Part shown: positions 32,998 to 45,382 of the stretch, in pieces
Layout: each line of letters begins with the position of its first letter
How positions within the stretch are numbered: the stretch's first letter is position 1
Source of the DNA: Henckelia pumila
Lineage: Eukaryota; Streptophyta; Magnoliopsida; Lamiales; Gesneriaceae
DNA length: 64,000 nt
Direction: 5' to 3'
NCBI RefSeq assembly: GCF_033568475.1
Contig: NC_133122.1
Location: 162,528,130-162,592,129 of the forward strand
Notes under the pieces: model-generated
Databases searched by the model: none
Seen by the model: the letters and a program-made list of their open reading frames with translations, nothing else
Told to the model about the DNA's origin: nothing
Translations under genes and position numbers: made by a program

Positions 32998-34124
32998 TCT
33001 GTAGTTTCTTTACCTTCGGGAAAATCTGTTATTGGTTGTCGTTGGGTGTACAAAGCCAAATTTTCTGTTGATGGCTCTCTACAGCGTTATAAAGCCCGTT
33101 TAGTTGCCAAAGGTTACACACAACAAGAAGGTATTGATTACATTGAGACTTTTTCACCTGTTTCCAAACTTGTTACAGTCAAAATTCTGCTTGCTTTGGC
33201 TGCTGCTCGAGGCTGGTTCTTATTACAGCTTGACGTTAATAATGCATTCCTTCATGGAGATCTTTCGGAGGAATTCTATATGTCTCTACCTCCAGGGTAT
33301 GATAGAGAGGGGGAGATTTTACTACCGAATGTCGTATGCCGACTTCACGAATCGATTTATGGCTTGAAGCAAGCATCACGACAATGGTTTGCCAAGTTCT
33401 CTACTATGTTATTGAGTATTGGTTTTTCTCAATCTCATGCAGATAATTCCTTGTTTCTACGGAAGAGAGGATGTATTTTTGTGTCTCTTTTGGTGTATTT
33501 TGATGATATTGTGATTGCCACCAATGATAAGGCAGAAGCACAAAGCTTGAAAGAATTTCTCAATAACAAATTTCGCTTGAAGGACTTGGGAGAATTGAAG
33601 TATTTTTTGGGCATTGAAGTTGCTCGTGCTCCTAGTGGTATTTCTATATGTCAAAGAAATTATGCTATGAAGCTGCTAACTGATGCAGGGCTGCTAGGGT
33701 GTAAACCTCGATCAACTCCAATGGATGCTAACACCAAACTTACTCATTATGAAGGATAACTTTTATCTTATTCTTTTGTTTATAGAAGATTGATTGGTCG
33801 TCTGTTATATCTCACAATCACTCGTCTTGACTTGACTTATGCGGTGAATAGATTAAGTCAGTTTGTTTCTCAACCAAGGACTTCTCATATGGAGGCAACA
33901 TTGAATGTTCTCAAGTACATCAAAGGAACAATTGGTCAGGGAATTTTATATAAACAAGCCTCTGATCTTAAGCTCAAATTCTTCTCTGATGCAGATCGAA
34001 AAGCGTGTTTGGATACAAAAAAATCAGTTAATGGCTTTTGTGTTTTTCTTGGAGAATATATGATATCATGGCGATCAAAGAAGCAAAATACCGTCTCTCG
34101 ATCATCGGCAGAAGCAGAGTATAA
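32998..34124 (+). pseudogene. Copia A reverse transcriptase and partial RNase H
   Basis: It resumes in phase after element C with VIGCRWVYKAKF. RT blocks are QLDVNNAFLHGD, YGLKQASRQWF and a catalytic box reading YFDDIVIA. A TAA at 33757-33759 interrupts. RNase H has FFSDADRKA and SRSSAEAEY, after which homology ends at about 34124. The last RNase H part, the PPT and the 3' LTR are missing. Confidence 0.8.
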
Positions 34125-34660
34125 TTATTTTAATATTTTTTCAAAGAATGTGGGATAAAAACTTTTTATCCACACACAATTTATTCAACAGTCTCGATCC
34201 AACTGAGACGAACTTCGGACATGATGAGTTGCGTTCCCATCTCGCTTTTGAAGTTACCGTGACAAGGGATTTGTTAAAAAGTGGGTCTCCAACGATACAA
34301 TCCCATGTCAAATATCATTGACCCAATACAAATTTTGAAGAAAAATCAACACTGGTCAAGAGCTTTAAAATTATATCATTAACATTAATGCATACAGATG
34401 ATACACCTAATTTTTTTTCCTGGACAAAAAGGGTTTATACCAGTTTGGTTAGTTCACTTTTCTATATCACACAATAATATTCGTTCCCAGAGGTAAAATC
34501 GACTATAGACTTGCTTTTGCTAACTAACCGTTACCTCTGAATTTCTGTGGACTGTAAATTTCTAAATAATTTAGAACTACAAGGTTACAGTCGATTTACA
34601 GGCAAATGGTGACCATTTAAACTTGTTAGCAATGGGAAGGTAAGGTATGGCTCCCCACCA
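34125..34660. other. Intergenic segment between Copia A and the deubiquitinase stop codon
   Basis: About 540 bp, AT-rich, no ORF or recognised repeat. It should contain the 3' UTR and polyadenylation site of the minus-strand gene. I could not fix the polyadenylation position. Confidence 0.5.
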
Positions 34661-37600
34661 CTAAGTTGATTCGTTAGTTGCAGAACATTTGTCACTGTTA
34701 ACCTTTCTATAAAATAGAACGTAAGCAGCAACTGACTTCACGTCTTCTTCATTGATCGGTGATATGTGACTATCGTCAAAATTGTACCATTTGTTTTCAT
34801 CCAGAAGCTGCAGATAAAGTATACAAATGAGAAGAATCATCCTCACTCAGATTCTTTAACATGTAAAACTAAAAGCAGCTTCAGTGTGTCAAGTTCATAC
34901 AATTAAGCATCTGAGGATGTTGGGTGAACAGATGAAAACACATAAAGGATATGATGAAGTTAAATCAAAAGCAATCCGTCAATTAATGCCCCAGGACACG
35001 ATGATCACGGAAGCATAAACATAGAAGGAACATAGCAAACCTTAATGTGTGCAGTGTAATGCCCACTTCCCATGCCACCATAGTGGTTTGTCAAGGCATA
35101 GAGTTCATAAATCTGTCTCTGAGTGTTGCTCTTGCTTGCAACATAATTTGTCAAATCAAAGTCATGAATGGGAAAATTGACAAATGTGTCTAGCTTATGC
35201 TTCACAGATCGACTGTAAGAGAATCTTTTTAAATGAATGACAAGAACTTCTGGTAGCCTCCAAAGATCCAGCTTCTTGCTTGCCTGGCGCCGCTCCTTGC
35301 ATTGAGGGCAATACCTGCGTCAGAACAAATGCAAATGATGTAAGTTTGAGAGAGAGGCTACTTTTCCAATTCTACCAATAAGTTGAGAGAGAAAGGTAGA
35401 GAAAGAAGTAACACAATCTAATCCACAATATTGGGGTCTTAGTAGACATGATTTAAATCTTGAGCAAACAAGGAGATGATTTTATAAAACTTTGCATCCG
35501 TATCATGGCTGTTAAACAAATCACTAGTGCATTAGAAATGAAAGGAAATTGTAGTGAAGGAAAGGATGAGGTTACCACATGTCCTCCGGGACCAATGGTT
35601 CTTCCCGTAGAAAAGATTCCAAGCAAGCATACAATGAGAGAGGTTCATTACGAGCTTTCTTGCCTAAATGTCCATATTTACAAACTTCTGGTAGGTTTTC
35701 TATATGGCTGGTATCATAGCTTCCCAGAAGCTTCTGGGACCAGTCAACAAATACAAGTATTGACATAGAGGATGAGGACAACTTAACGACCTTATCATCA
35801 CCCACAGTTAAATCAATGCAAGCATTGTTTTCATCAACCAACTGCAAAGGAAGTTTCTGTAAGGTCACTGGTCTCGAACTGCTACCATTTCCTTTTCTTA
35901 CTTCAGCAGTATCAGCCTCTGAACAAGCTTCCGTAATTCTGGTGGAATGGGATTCATCCGATGTTGCCACTGATGCATTTCTTGAAGTAACAGCACCTGG
36001 ATTTGTTGTTCTTAACATTGGTGAGAGCATTGTACGAACTATCAACTGTATATCACTTCTAGTAATAGTATCGTCACATGAGATTGGTGAAACAAGAGGT
36101 GTTCCATAAGGCTTCCATCCAAGAGCACTCTGAGCATTTCCCGAACCCCTATACATAGAGACCAAAGCATTATCAAAGAGATGTAAAACTAATGCTGGAT
36201 TCCATGAGAATGAGATGCATGAAGAAATTTTTTCAACAGACTTCATATTGAGTTTCACATACTGTTCTTCCCGCCTGTGAATCAACTGTAGGAATTTTGT
36301 GTTCTTCAACACTTTTGAGATCTTGTAGGCTGTAAGGTGATCATCATCTTTTATGGAAGACAATGATATCAATGGATCCTCCAGGAACCGGTAAATCAAG
36401 TGGCCTCTTATCTAGAACAACACAAAAAATAAAATTCAGGCAACAAATCTTTGTATAAATATTAGATTACCACAGGATTTATAATCTGCCAACCTCTGCA
36501 AGCAGGAGCTTCTCATTGAGTTGCAAGGAACAAGCATTACTTAGTGCTTGGATCAAATCCCGGCAACGTCCTTGCTTTGGAACAGTAACAGAGCAAGCTG
36601 CTGGCAATGCACTTCCGTCGCAAGTAAAAACAGTTACTGTCATATTACGGGTGGTCGCGGGCTGAAGAGGCAGGGATAGATACATGAAAGGATCAAATGT
36701 AACTGAAACTTTATTACATACAGGACAGACTAGAGTTGACTTGAATTGACCCTGCACAACAAAAGTGCGAATGTAATTCCGATGCCATATATTATTTAAA
36801 ATAAACACAAGAGACCAGAATCTATAATGAGGTAACAAATGAAAAGGCTGGAAAAAAGTTGTTTTCAGAGAAAATTATAGGATACAAAGATCCGAAGCAA
36901 CAATAATAAAAAGGAGCCGTAAATTTCTAGCAATAAATTGTGTTATGAAGATCTGAAGCAGGGCGTATCACCTAGGCGTTTACAAACACAACAAACGTAC
37001 AGCTACAAGGTTGGAGAAGTAATTGACCAGTAATATGATTTACTTACTTGGCACACATCCACAATGATTGAATCATTTCGAGCAATATGATTTGCCCAAT
37101 ACTCGTCAGCAACTTCTTCATCAGGTCGGCCATCTGCATCTTTGGATTTTATATATGGCTTATGTTTGACACGATTCAGATCTTCATGAAGCCCATCTAA
37201 CAAAAATGCAAGAAGTTCCTGCACAGGAAAGACATCAAATATACTGGCTGACTGATTGTCTTCATTCAATATCAATATAAAATCATTAAAGCTTTGCATG
37301 ATGCACCGAACCTGTGAATCATGTTGACTGCATCCACTAAACTGTGGTGCAAAGCGAGCAAGTTTTGCTTTAAATTGCCTTGGCGCAACAGGAGTTCGTC
37401 CTGGTGCCCACAATTTTCTGAGCAAATCACCAAATGCTAAAGCAAGCTCCCCCTGCAAAATATATCAAGATTCATAAGATGACCATGTCGATCAGAACAC
37501 CGCTAAATGTTAGAAACATGGTTCTATACACAACTCAGCACCTGCAGACAAATCCTTGTATTGGTTAACTGTCAACATCACAAAATCTCAAATTTAAATG

Positions 37601-40600
37601 CAACCAAGATGTCGAGATCTAAGATCGATTCCATGGATTAGTATCCATTACTAAAAAATTAGTTTAAAAATTGCTCTTAGAGTGAATGAACTTACATATG
37701 ATCATTGTCACAAATGTATAGCAGAAGATGCATCACTTCCAAAATTTATTAAATTCAATCCTATAAAACTCATATTTATTTTCAACCAAAAAATAAACAC
37801 TCAATTATTTCATCCCATTTCGAACATATTTCAAATTAAAGCTGCAAGAATATGAGCGTGCGTATCAAGTCTTATCATTGCTTTTTTGAAACTTACAACC
37901 ATGCCCAGAGGATTCTGTCTGTTGATTTCTTGATGATAATCTTCACGAAAATACCGAGCAAATTCTGGTGTATGAACAAGGCACTGTATCGCACTATTCA
38001 TAAAACAAGTGTTTCCCAGATTCAACAGTCCAGTGAGACCACAAGAAGAACCCCTTGTACTAACCCCACTTGGTCCATATGTCTTCTCCATATTTAGGTT
38101 TTGAGTTTGTGACAATTCTGCAGTGCCATTTGTTGATGAATATTTACTTGAAGATACAGCTTCAGAAATTGGTACACAAGACTGTGAAGGTAAAACAACA
38201 GCCACACTTCCGTTATCCACAGATCCGTTCTCCTGAATGGAATTTGTTCCATCATCGATATTACTATTTACAACCTCCACCAAAATCTGTATCAGCCATT
38301 GGGAAAAAAATTGAACCTCAGAAAAAAATGTTAGCAAAAAAGACCAAAACCATCTATCAATCAGGCAAAGTTCTCAGCAAATAAAGAAAACATGAGCATC
38401 AAGTCAACTTTGAATACAATGTTGAATTATTCAAGTTACTATCATCAGAAAAAAGAACCAATAGACAGAATAACTAAGTTGAATGAAGGGAAATCAAGAA
38501 AAGTTATTTGCCAAGGGCCCAAGGCATACAATACAAAAAAAATACGGTTGGTTTTTCTTCAAAAAAATTAAATAAAATCCACTATGAAAACCAAAGAAAA
38601 TTAAGGCTTATAATTTTTATACCGAAATCAATCCAAACTCATCAGTCAAGAAAGGCATTCTTGAGACTTCTGTGATTACAAAGAATATCTACCGTAATAT
38701 TTCTTTCGATAACATAACATGCATTCAGTAAAAATATTCTTCAGATTTAGACAATAGTGTATTTCTTTGACCCCAAAAGAAATTTAACAATCATATACAA
38801 TAAGAAAATGGGGGAAAAAATGTTGATAACCAATAAATTTGCAAAAATACCTTGAGAATAAAAACCCAAACTCCACCCCAAACCCCAAATGTCCTACAAG
38901 CCTACATCGGCCAACTTGGTAAACATATCAATTAACCAATAATAGGTGATCTGCAAGAAACTTCATGCAGAGTTGAACATGAGTTTCACTCAAAAAATAT
39001 TTGATATCGCTTCTTGAAACGCTATGATTTAAGACAGACTAAATCATGACATGAGCAACCAATCTGAGCATTGAGTTTTTAATGGGACATGCGCATACGA
39101 CAATTCAGCTTATGGGTCCAACAAAAAGCGCTCTCACATAAACATGATTTTGTCAGATATAATAGAAGGTGAAACATAGACACCCACATCCTGATCCATT
39201 TGAATATTTGCATCATCAAGCGTCTTTTCCATGTCACTCATCAATGCGTGCTTTCTAAGACTGAAGTAATCCCAAATGTACACCTGAGCAAGGAAATTTA
39301 TTCGAGTAAATTTATCATCGTGAGTTTAAGAAAACAAGCACATATGAGAACAGGGTAACACAGAACAAGGTCTTACTTGCTTCGAGGTAAGATCAAAAAT
39401 CTCACAAGCCCTTTGGTGAAGTTTGCCAATTGTTTCCTGCCAGATGAAATTCAGTGTAGCAGATACTAGAAAATAGGCAGCCATGGCAAAAGGTGAATAA
39501 ATAAATTGTCTTATTCCCTTTGGGAGCAGGGAACACATTCGCCATACCTTTTTGCTTATTCTTATGACAGAACTGACACCTTTTGGCATCAAATGCAACT
39601 GAAGCCGTAGAGGATAAACTTCAACAGACAATTCTGTTTGTGAAAGGCCAGTGCTGATAACTTTTCGCGCCAATACAGGACCACCTCCATACCTAATTTC
39701 AACAAAGGCTTGTATTAAATCCCATTTTACTAAACAATCTATAACATAATACAACTCACTAGCATGGTGATGAAAACAGAGCATACGTTTAATTATATTT
39801 TATGGCAAACAAATCTAGGCAATTTTACAAGCTTATATCCATCACGAAAGAACACTTAGTTATTTCCACTTCCGGATTATATATACAGAATGAGTCCTGA
39901 TCATGCAGGGATCTTGCTCTAAAGTAACATACATCTAATTCTTCAATTTAACAGCTAAAGTGAAACCATAATATCACTTGAAATTACAGCAGTTTAATTT
40001 AGCAGTAAATTGGTGCAGGCTGTGTAGACATAAGCCTCTTCAAAATACATAAGAATTAAGAATCCAGCCAGTTTTGCATAGCACGTAAAATAATGAGCCT
40101 AATGAACCGGGCATAAAGAATTACCAAAATAAGAAACAAGCAGGCAGCATTTTTCCAATCAAGAGACTCTAATCGGTGGTTCACACTAAAGGAGCTAAAG
40201 AAAATCAATAAGTTATCAGTTCCTTTTTATAATTTTACACTTCTCTCTTCTGCTCTCTTCCACTTCTATTCAAAAAGGAACTGAGAAAATCCAGATTAAA
40301 ATTGAGCAAACCAACCTAGAATCTTAAAATGTTAACATATTTAACAGAATCCTTTACAAATATGACATGACAAAAAATAGCTTTTCGGAGAATAGTTCTA
40401 ATTTAATGCGCACTCAAGCTGCATCATAAACAGGACATGCTCAACTTAGGACAAACACAATTGAAATTCGAACATTAAAACTTGAATGATTAGCATTACA
40501 AATTCATGTAGTTTCTCAATATACTTTTCCTACTATATACAGCCAAAAGAATTTAATTTTCACTATCTAATGATAAATTGAACCTAAATAGGCTTGTGGA

Positions 40601-43571
40601 CCAGCACTCCATATGCTCAGTCATGTCATATTTTCACTAGGAATAGAACCTATAAATTGCGCGCCTCTTAAGACAAGATGCATCGAAGGGGCTAAGAAAA
40701 ATATGGGATGAAGAGAACTGGGACAAGGGAGAAACAACAACGGAGGTACATTGCCCTGAAAAATGAACTGATTGCTTATAGATGACTCAAACAACTGATA
40801 TTTTTTGAAAAAAAACAAGACAAATTGCTAGCAGTTGTCTTCTGCCTTTGTGTGCAATGACTTCTCTACTTTTTGCTTCTTTTCTTTATAATACCTTTTT
40901 TTTACTTCGTGTATTTTATTGAGTGAAAACCAAACCAGTTTACGTGATAGACTACAGGCAACACCACCAATTACGATGATTTAAAGTTGGTAAGACTCAG
41001 TTGTCTGGGTTATACGCTCTTCTTTCACTCCTCAAAACCATAAAGACTATGATGGCATTTGAAAAGTTAAAGAAATTGGGAACTTTTTGCATTTTTGTAC
41101 GTTCTTGATACAGTTTAAGATATATAAATCGTTAAGTAAAAAATCGACCATAAATCTCAAGATAACAAGGAGAATCATATTAATATAACTTGGATATCAT
41201 ATTTTTCAAATAAGTAAAATAGACCTTCAAGCAGGTACTCACCGTACTTAATATGCGCAAGAAAAATTCAGTTTTGACAATAGAAACTTATAGAGAGCTA
41301 CAGATACTGGCCAACATTATGGACACAACTGGACAAGTACATTAAAGGGACAACATTTAGTTCATTGCTCATTGGAAACACTGAGAAACACAGGTTTGGA
41401 AGTCAAATACAAATCACAAGTTTGAAATGTGTGGTCATGGCTAATTCAATCGGCCTCTGCAAACTTTAGTGTTAACGCTCGTATATCACAAGGGACCTTT
41501 CAATAGGTCTTAAGGTAAAGACATTTGTTCACATCAACATCAAAATAGTGCCAACGTATACTAGAGAGAGATTTACTTCTGATGTTAAGTATTTGTTTTC
41601 TAAAGTAAATGTTCAGGTAATTGTTTTAGATGCATGAACAAAATATGATAGGGAAGTTGGGGGGGGGTGTGAACGCATATATGTATAGCATGTTATGGAA
41701 TGTCAGATTAAGTGAAAGTAGAGTAATGACTACTCACCAAATATACAATTGATTCCAAACTTCTTGGGGAAGCAATATGTAGTCGGTACCTTCAACTAAG
41801 GTATCGTGAAGTTCAAAGTCCATATCAGAATCCTCGGACACAGTTTCATCTACTAAGTCTGAATTGTCAATGCTAGATGGCCTCTTTAATACACTTGAGC
41901 CAGCTGACTCATGATTCTCAGAAGAAGATCCCTCATTGACAATACTGGATTGGTTTTGATTCACATATTCAAGCCAATCATGCCACCATCTACCAGTAAC
42001 CAAAATAAAACAAATCAATGAAACAGATTATTCTACCCAAAAGAAAAGGATGTACGATCAGAGTTAGCCTAATGAATGGAAACAACAAAATGGAACTGAT
42101 GAATTAGTTGGTACCAGAATAGAAAAACACATAGGGGCAAATAATTCCAAAGATTGAAAAAGATGCAGTGAGGTAAAGAAAAAGGATTTTTCAGGTCATT
42201 AAGTTGAGTGTCCTCTATCTCAATATGATATAATAAGACAGGAGACTTTGCTATGTGCTTCAACTTTTTTAATAAGATCATAAACTAGCTCGGTAAAGGA
42301 AACCTCCCCGACTGATTTGAATGATGAAAACACTTCCACATACTTTTTTTTAATGGTTCCATATACTTAGTTGACGAGCCTTTTAGGGGAAAACTGTAGC
42401 AAACTTGTGAATATCCATCAAGCCCATCCAGTGACATTCATTGGTTAGATACAAGGGTCGAGACAGTAATTATGATCGATTTCCCTTTCTGATAGTTTCC
42501 CACATCTAATTCAGACATTTTTAAATGCATTCAATGTGATTGTCATTACTGCAAAGTGTAAAGAAATGCTCAACACAATCATGGTTTGCTGTCGCAGCCA
42601 TTAAACAGCCACCGAAGCGACAAAGTTCCTTGGCTGAAATGGTGCCTGGTCAAAACAATTTCTGAAGAAATATAGCCAACTTATCGGCACAGAATGGTCA
42701 TAGTGGCCGTTGCAGACAGTTTTTGAATTCTTTTCGATTTTTTTAAATTTTTTCCATTAATTTAAATATGATCCAAAATTTCTGCATTTCGTTCTTATTT
42801 TTCAGAAAAAAAAAAAACTGTGACGGTTATTGTGACCGTCACGTCAAGGCCCACGGAAAATTGACACAATCCATTTAGTTGATGACCGTTGATGAGTACC
42901 ACAACGGTTTTCGGTGAAACATGGATGCAATCCATTTAGTTGATGAGTTTAAAGCCACTGATATTGATTTCCAATGTTCCTATATTACAGTGGCGGCAGC
43001 GCATCCGATTTCTAAATCCTAAACGCGTACAAAAAGCAAAGCAAAAACTAATTCATTCCTTTCAATTTGCAGATATCTGTAAAGCCAACCATAATAGAAT
43101 ATCCAAACCACTAAATTGAACTCCATATTAAAAGGCAAACATCAGCTACGCACATTGACGCAGTGGATAACCGCAAGTTCAGCATAAGTACATGATTTAA
43201 CATTCCGCGTAGCCTAATTAATCACATTTAGCCCAAGATTGACAGTAAAAACGCCACCAACTAAAACTGCCAACGCACAAATAACTTACACTATTAAGCA
43301 CTAATTAAACCCAAAGCATTTTCATTTGAACACAAGCGAAAGTTAAACGCTCAAGAGACTGGTAATGAACAATAATCAATGAAAAGACAAAATAAAAAGG
43401 AATGGCTGGTTTTTTTAATGGATCTCATACACTAATAGTCTCAAACTAATACCTTTGAGTGATTAAAAAAAAAGTATCGCCGGATTTGGATTGGGCTTCG
43501 GCGGCAACTGAAATATCTCTAATGCTTTGTTTCTCTTCCTCCGGCGTCAGCTTCTGCGCCACCTCCGCCAT
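34661..43571 (-). CDS. UBP5: Ubiquitin-specific protease with DUSP domain, UBP5-like (12 coding exons)
   Basis: This gene encodes a cysteine deubiquitinase that removes ubiquitin from proteins. Exons in coding order are 43453-43571, 41738-41989, 39548-39692, 39377-39436, 39188-39283, 37897-38286, 37312-37452, 37048-37218, 36494-36751, 35576-36411, 35041-35314 and 34661-34807. All introns are GT-AG and all phases join, giving 2,889 nt and 962 residues. The start [13 protein letters not shown] and [12 protein letters not shown] begin the N-terminal DUSP domain (about 20-170, with [11 protein letters not shown]). The USP domain has the Cys box [16 protein letters not shown] (Cys318), zinc-ribbon CxxC pairs (467/470, 825/828), and the His box GSGHYTA (His908) with FDDSH near 925. 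The long exon-10 insert (about 560-800) is poorly conserved. The length and start fit Arabidopsis UBP5 (about 920 residues) better than UBP8-11. That assignment is from memory; family membership is firm. Confidence 0.9.
37897..38286 (-). other. UBP5: Deubiquitinase exon 6 with the catalytic cysteine
   Basis: This 390-nt exon encodes a low-complexity linker rich in S, N and T followed by the Cys box. The donor is GTTGTAAGT; splicing at GTAAGT adds V before the next exon and keeps phase 0. Confidence 0.85.
39693..41737 (-). other. Intron 2 of the deubiquitinase gene (about 2.05 kb)
   Basis: A large AT-rich intron between the first and second parts of the DUSP domain. No ORF, exon or recognised transposon was seen. 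A G9-type run lies at about 41660. Confidence 0.75.
41990..43452 (-). other. Intron 1 of the deubiquitinase gene (about 1.46 kb)
   Basis: It lies between exon 1 and exon 2. It contains a perfect 8-bp-arm hairpin GTGACGGT...ACCGTCAC (42820-42842) next to a poly-A tract. No coding sequence is seen. Confidence 0.8.
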
Positions 43572-43760
43572 TTCTCAACCTTTTCTCTACCGGGCAGAGA
43601 AATTTCCACCAAAAACTACTTTTTTCTCGTGAATTGGGGGACCTGAAATCGAACTTTACAAGGATTTTTACGAACGAATTGTACGTCGGTGGAGAGGAGG
43701 AGGAGTGAACACAGTTTTCTCTTCCGACGGTGAGGAAAGGGTTTTGGTTTTTTGTCCTCC
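43572..43760 (-). other. Probable 5' UTR of the deubiquitinase gene
   Basis: About 185 nt between the inferred transcription start (about 25-30 bp after the TATA box) and ATG 43571. On the coding strand it is rich in GAGGAGG and AAAACC. The overlapping minus frame 43519-43803 starts upstream of the TATA box and is not expected to be translated. Confidence 0.45.
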
Positions 43761-43782
43761 TCCTCGCCTTAAATGGTTTTAG

Positions 43783-43791
43783 CTTTATATA
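43783..43791 (-). promoter_or_regulatory. TATA box of the deubiquitinase gene
   Basis: The minus strand reads TATATAAAG, about 215 bp upstream of the start codon and followed by a GC-richer 5' UTR. It is the best candidate in the region. Confidence 0.5.
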
Positions 43792-43799
43792 ATAATCAA

Positions 43800-44327
43800 A
43801 CAATATTTATTATTCTACACTTTTCTATATAATATAAACATATAAATTATTTTTCTAAAAAAAAAAATTATTTTGATACCGTAAACATAGTTACAAATTA
43901 CAATCAATAAAATTTCAAACTCTGACAATCGTCACAAATAAATATTAATACATATAAGTAATCAAATAACACAATAGACAACAAACAATATATAAAATTA
44001 ACTTGTTTGGTGCGATTAAAATTCAAAATCTCGAGATCTTACCGTTGCCCACGTGTGTCTAATCAAGAGGTGCATTTTCTAGCTACATATGCATACACGA
44101 TACTTTGTGTCATTTACACTGTAAAAATTGATTGGGTAATAATATTAATGTCGAATTCCTTAAAATAAAAATGGTAATTATACGATGATCTTTATCTTTA
44201 TTAAGAAACTTTTGATTCTCTAAATGATAAAATAAATGGAGAATTGTTAGTATTTATGATAAGAGATTTTTAACAATGAGATTGTACTATTTGTCACCTG
44301 ATTTGGAAGAAAGAAAAATGTGAAAAC
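43800..44327. other. AT-rich upstream region of the deubiquitinase gene
   Basis: About 530 bp without ORFs or recognised repeats. It ends at the target duplication AAAAC (44323-44327) of Copia E and presumably holds upstream promoter sequence. Confidence 0.5.
44323..44327. repeat. Left 5-bp target-site duplication of Copia E
   Basis: AAAAC, repeated at 49900-49904. Confidence 0.85.
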
Positions 44328-44602
44328 TGTTGAAAAATATATTATTATTATGTTGAATATTGAATTTTGAATGTTGAATATTGAATATTGAGTTGTAAAA
44401 TGTGAAAAATTAGTATGTGATGATGTAGATAATGATGTATTAATTTTTGAACTAATCTCAAATGTGAATCTATAAATAAGTCTTCATTTGTGATGAAAAA
44501 CACAATTGAGTTGATAGAAAAATATTATAAAATGTAGAGTTTGATATATTTTGAGTTTTGGAGTATTTACTTTTTAACGTAAATTTTTACTTTTTCACAA
44601 CA

Positions 44603-44625
44603 CGTTATCAGCACGATCGCTCGAA
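44603..44625 (+). other. Unusual primer binding site of Copia E
   Basis: CGTTATCAGCACGATCG follows the LTR directly. It does not match TGGTATCAGAGC. I cannot name the primer tRNA. Confidence 0.5.
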
Positions 44626-45382
44626 GGTTCTCTATAATTTCCGACGCTCCAAAATACAAGAAGAAGTCAAAAATATTCAACAAGTAAGAATTTTTATTTT
44701 ACTTTTTATATATTTTTATTGTGTATATATTAATATATAATATCATGTTATGAAAAAAAATAAGTTTTTTTCAAAACTTGTTATAAATCCTGGGAGGATG
44801 TTAAGACGACATCCCACACTTTCGGTAAGGGATACGACAAGTATAAAAGCCTCTAAAGTTCTTAAACAATATACTCATATTTGTATAATTTCATGTTATT
44901 ATATAAAAAGTTGTCTACGACACCGATCTTATAATAATGTGATATGATATACTATACCTGACTTTATACTAACTATATTGGTATAATTTCACAATATTAT
45001 ATAAAAGGCTGTCTACGACACCGATCTTATAATAATGTGATATGATATACATAATTATTTAATTATGATTATCATTATATGCATCACATGATTATCACGA
45101 ATTTTTATTCATCACATACTCGATTTTTTCTTACCCCTAACGGTCACAAACGGTAACAAAACGACTTTTTTTCGACGATTAAGATGATGACATTTATAAG
45201 GCTATTTTTCATAACGATTATGATCATCATGCTCACGAGTCTTGTACTCACCAGCGATTTTTCACCACATACTTTTTCTCTATTTGTACACGCACTTGTA
45301 ATCTTCGTTCTTCCATTATTTTGTATTGACATATTAATGAAAATTAACTAATAAAATGCATTGTTATTTTTCTAGTACCACC
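44626..45382 (+). other. Copia E leader
   Basis: About 760 bp, very AT-rich, before gag. It contains a repeated segment of about 60 bp (AAAA..TTGTCTACGACACCGATCTTATAATAATGTGATATGATAT) at about 44905-44950 and about 45003-45051. The ORFs at 44558-44740 and 44750-44947 have no recognisable domain. Confidence 0.5.

Larger units (their letters stand above)
15590..34124 (+). mobile_element. Copia element A, short LTR, carrying two nested elements and truncated at the 3' end
   Basis: The element comprises an LTR of about 190 bp (about 15590-15781), PBS, gag (15892-17016), protease and integrase (26396-27988), and reverse transcriptase with part of RNase H (32998-34124). Copia B (17017-26390) is inserted between gag and protease, and element C (27989-32992) between integrase and RT. 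Joining points fit the domain order exactly. There is no 3' LTR: homology stops within RNase H just after the AEAEY motif at about 34124. All coding parts have stops or frameshifts. Confidence 0.8.

Noticed and set aside
35460..36109. Plus-strand ORFs opposite the deubiquitinase
   Set aside because: Antisense shadows of exon 10, which has matching splice sites and phase.
43519..43803. 94-codon minus ORF over the gene start
   Set aside because: Its ATG is upstream of the TATA box and it overlaps the true start in another frame.
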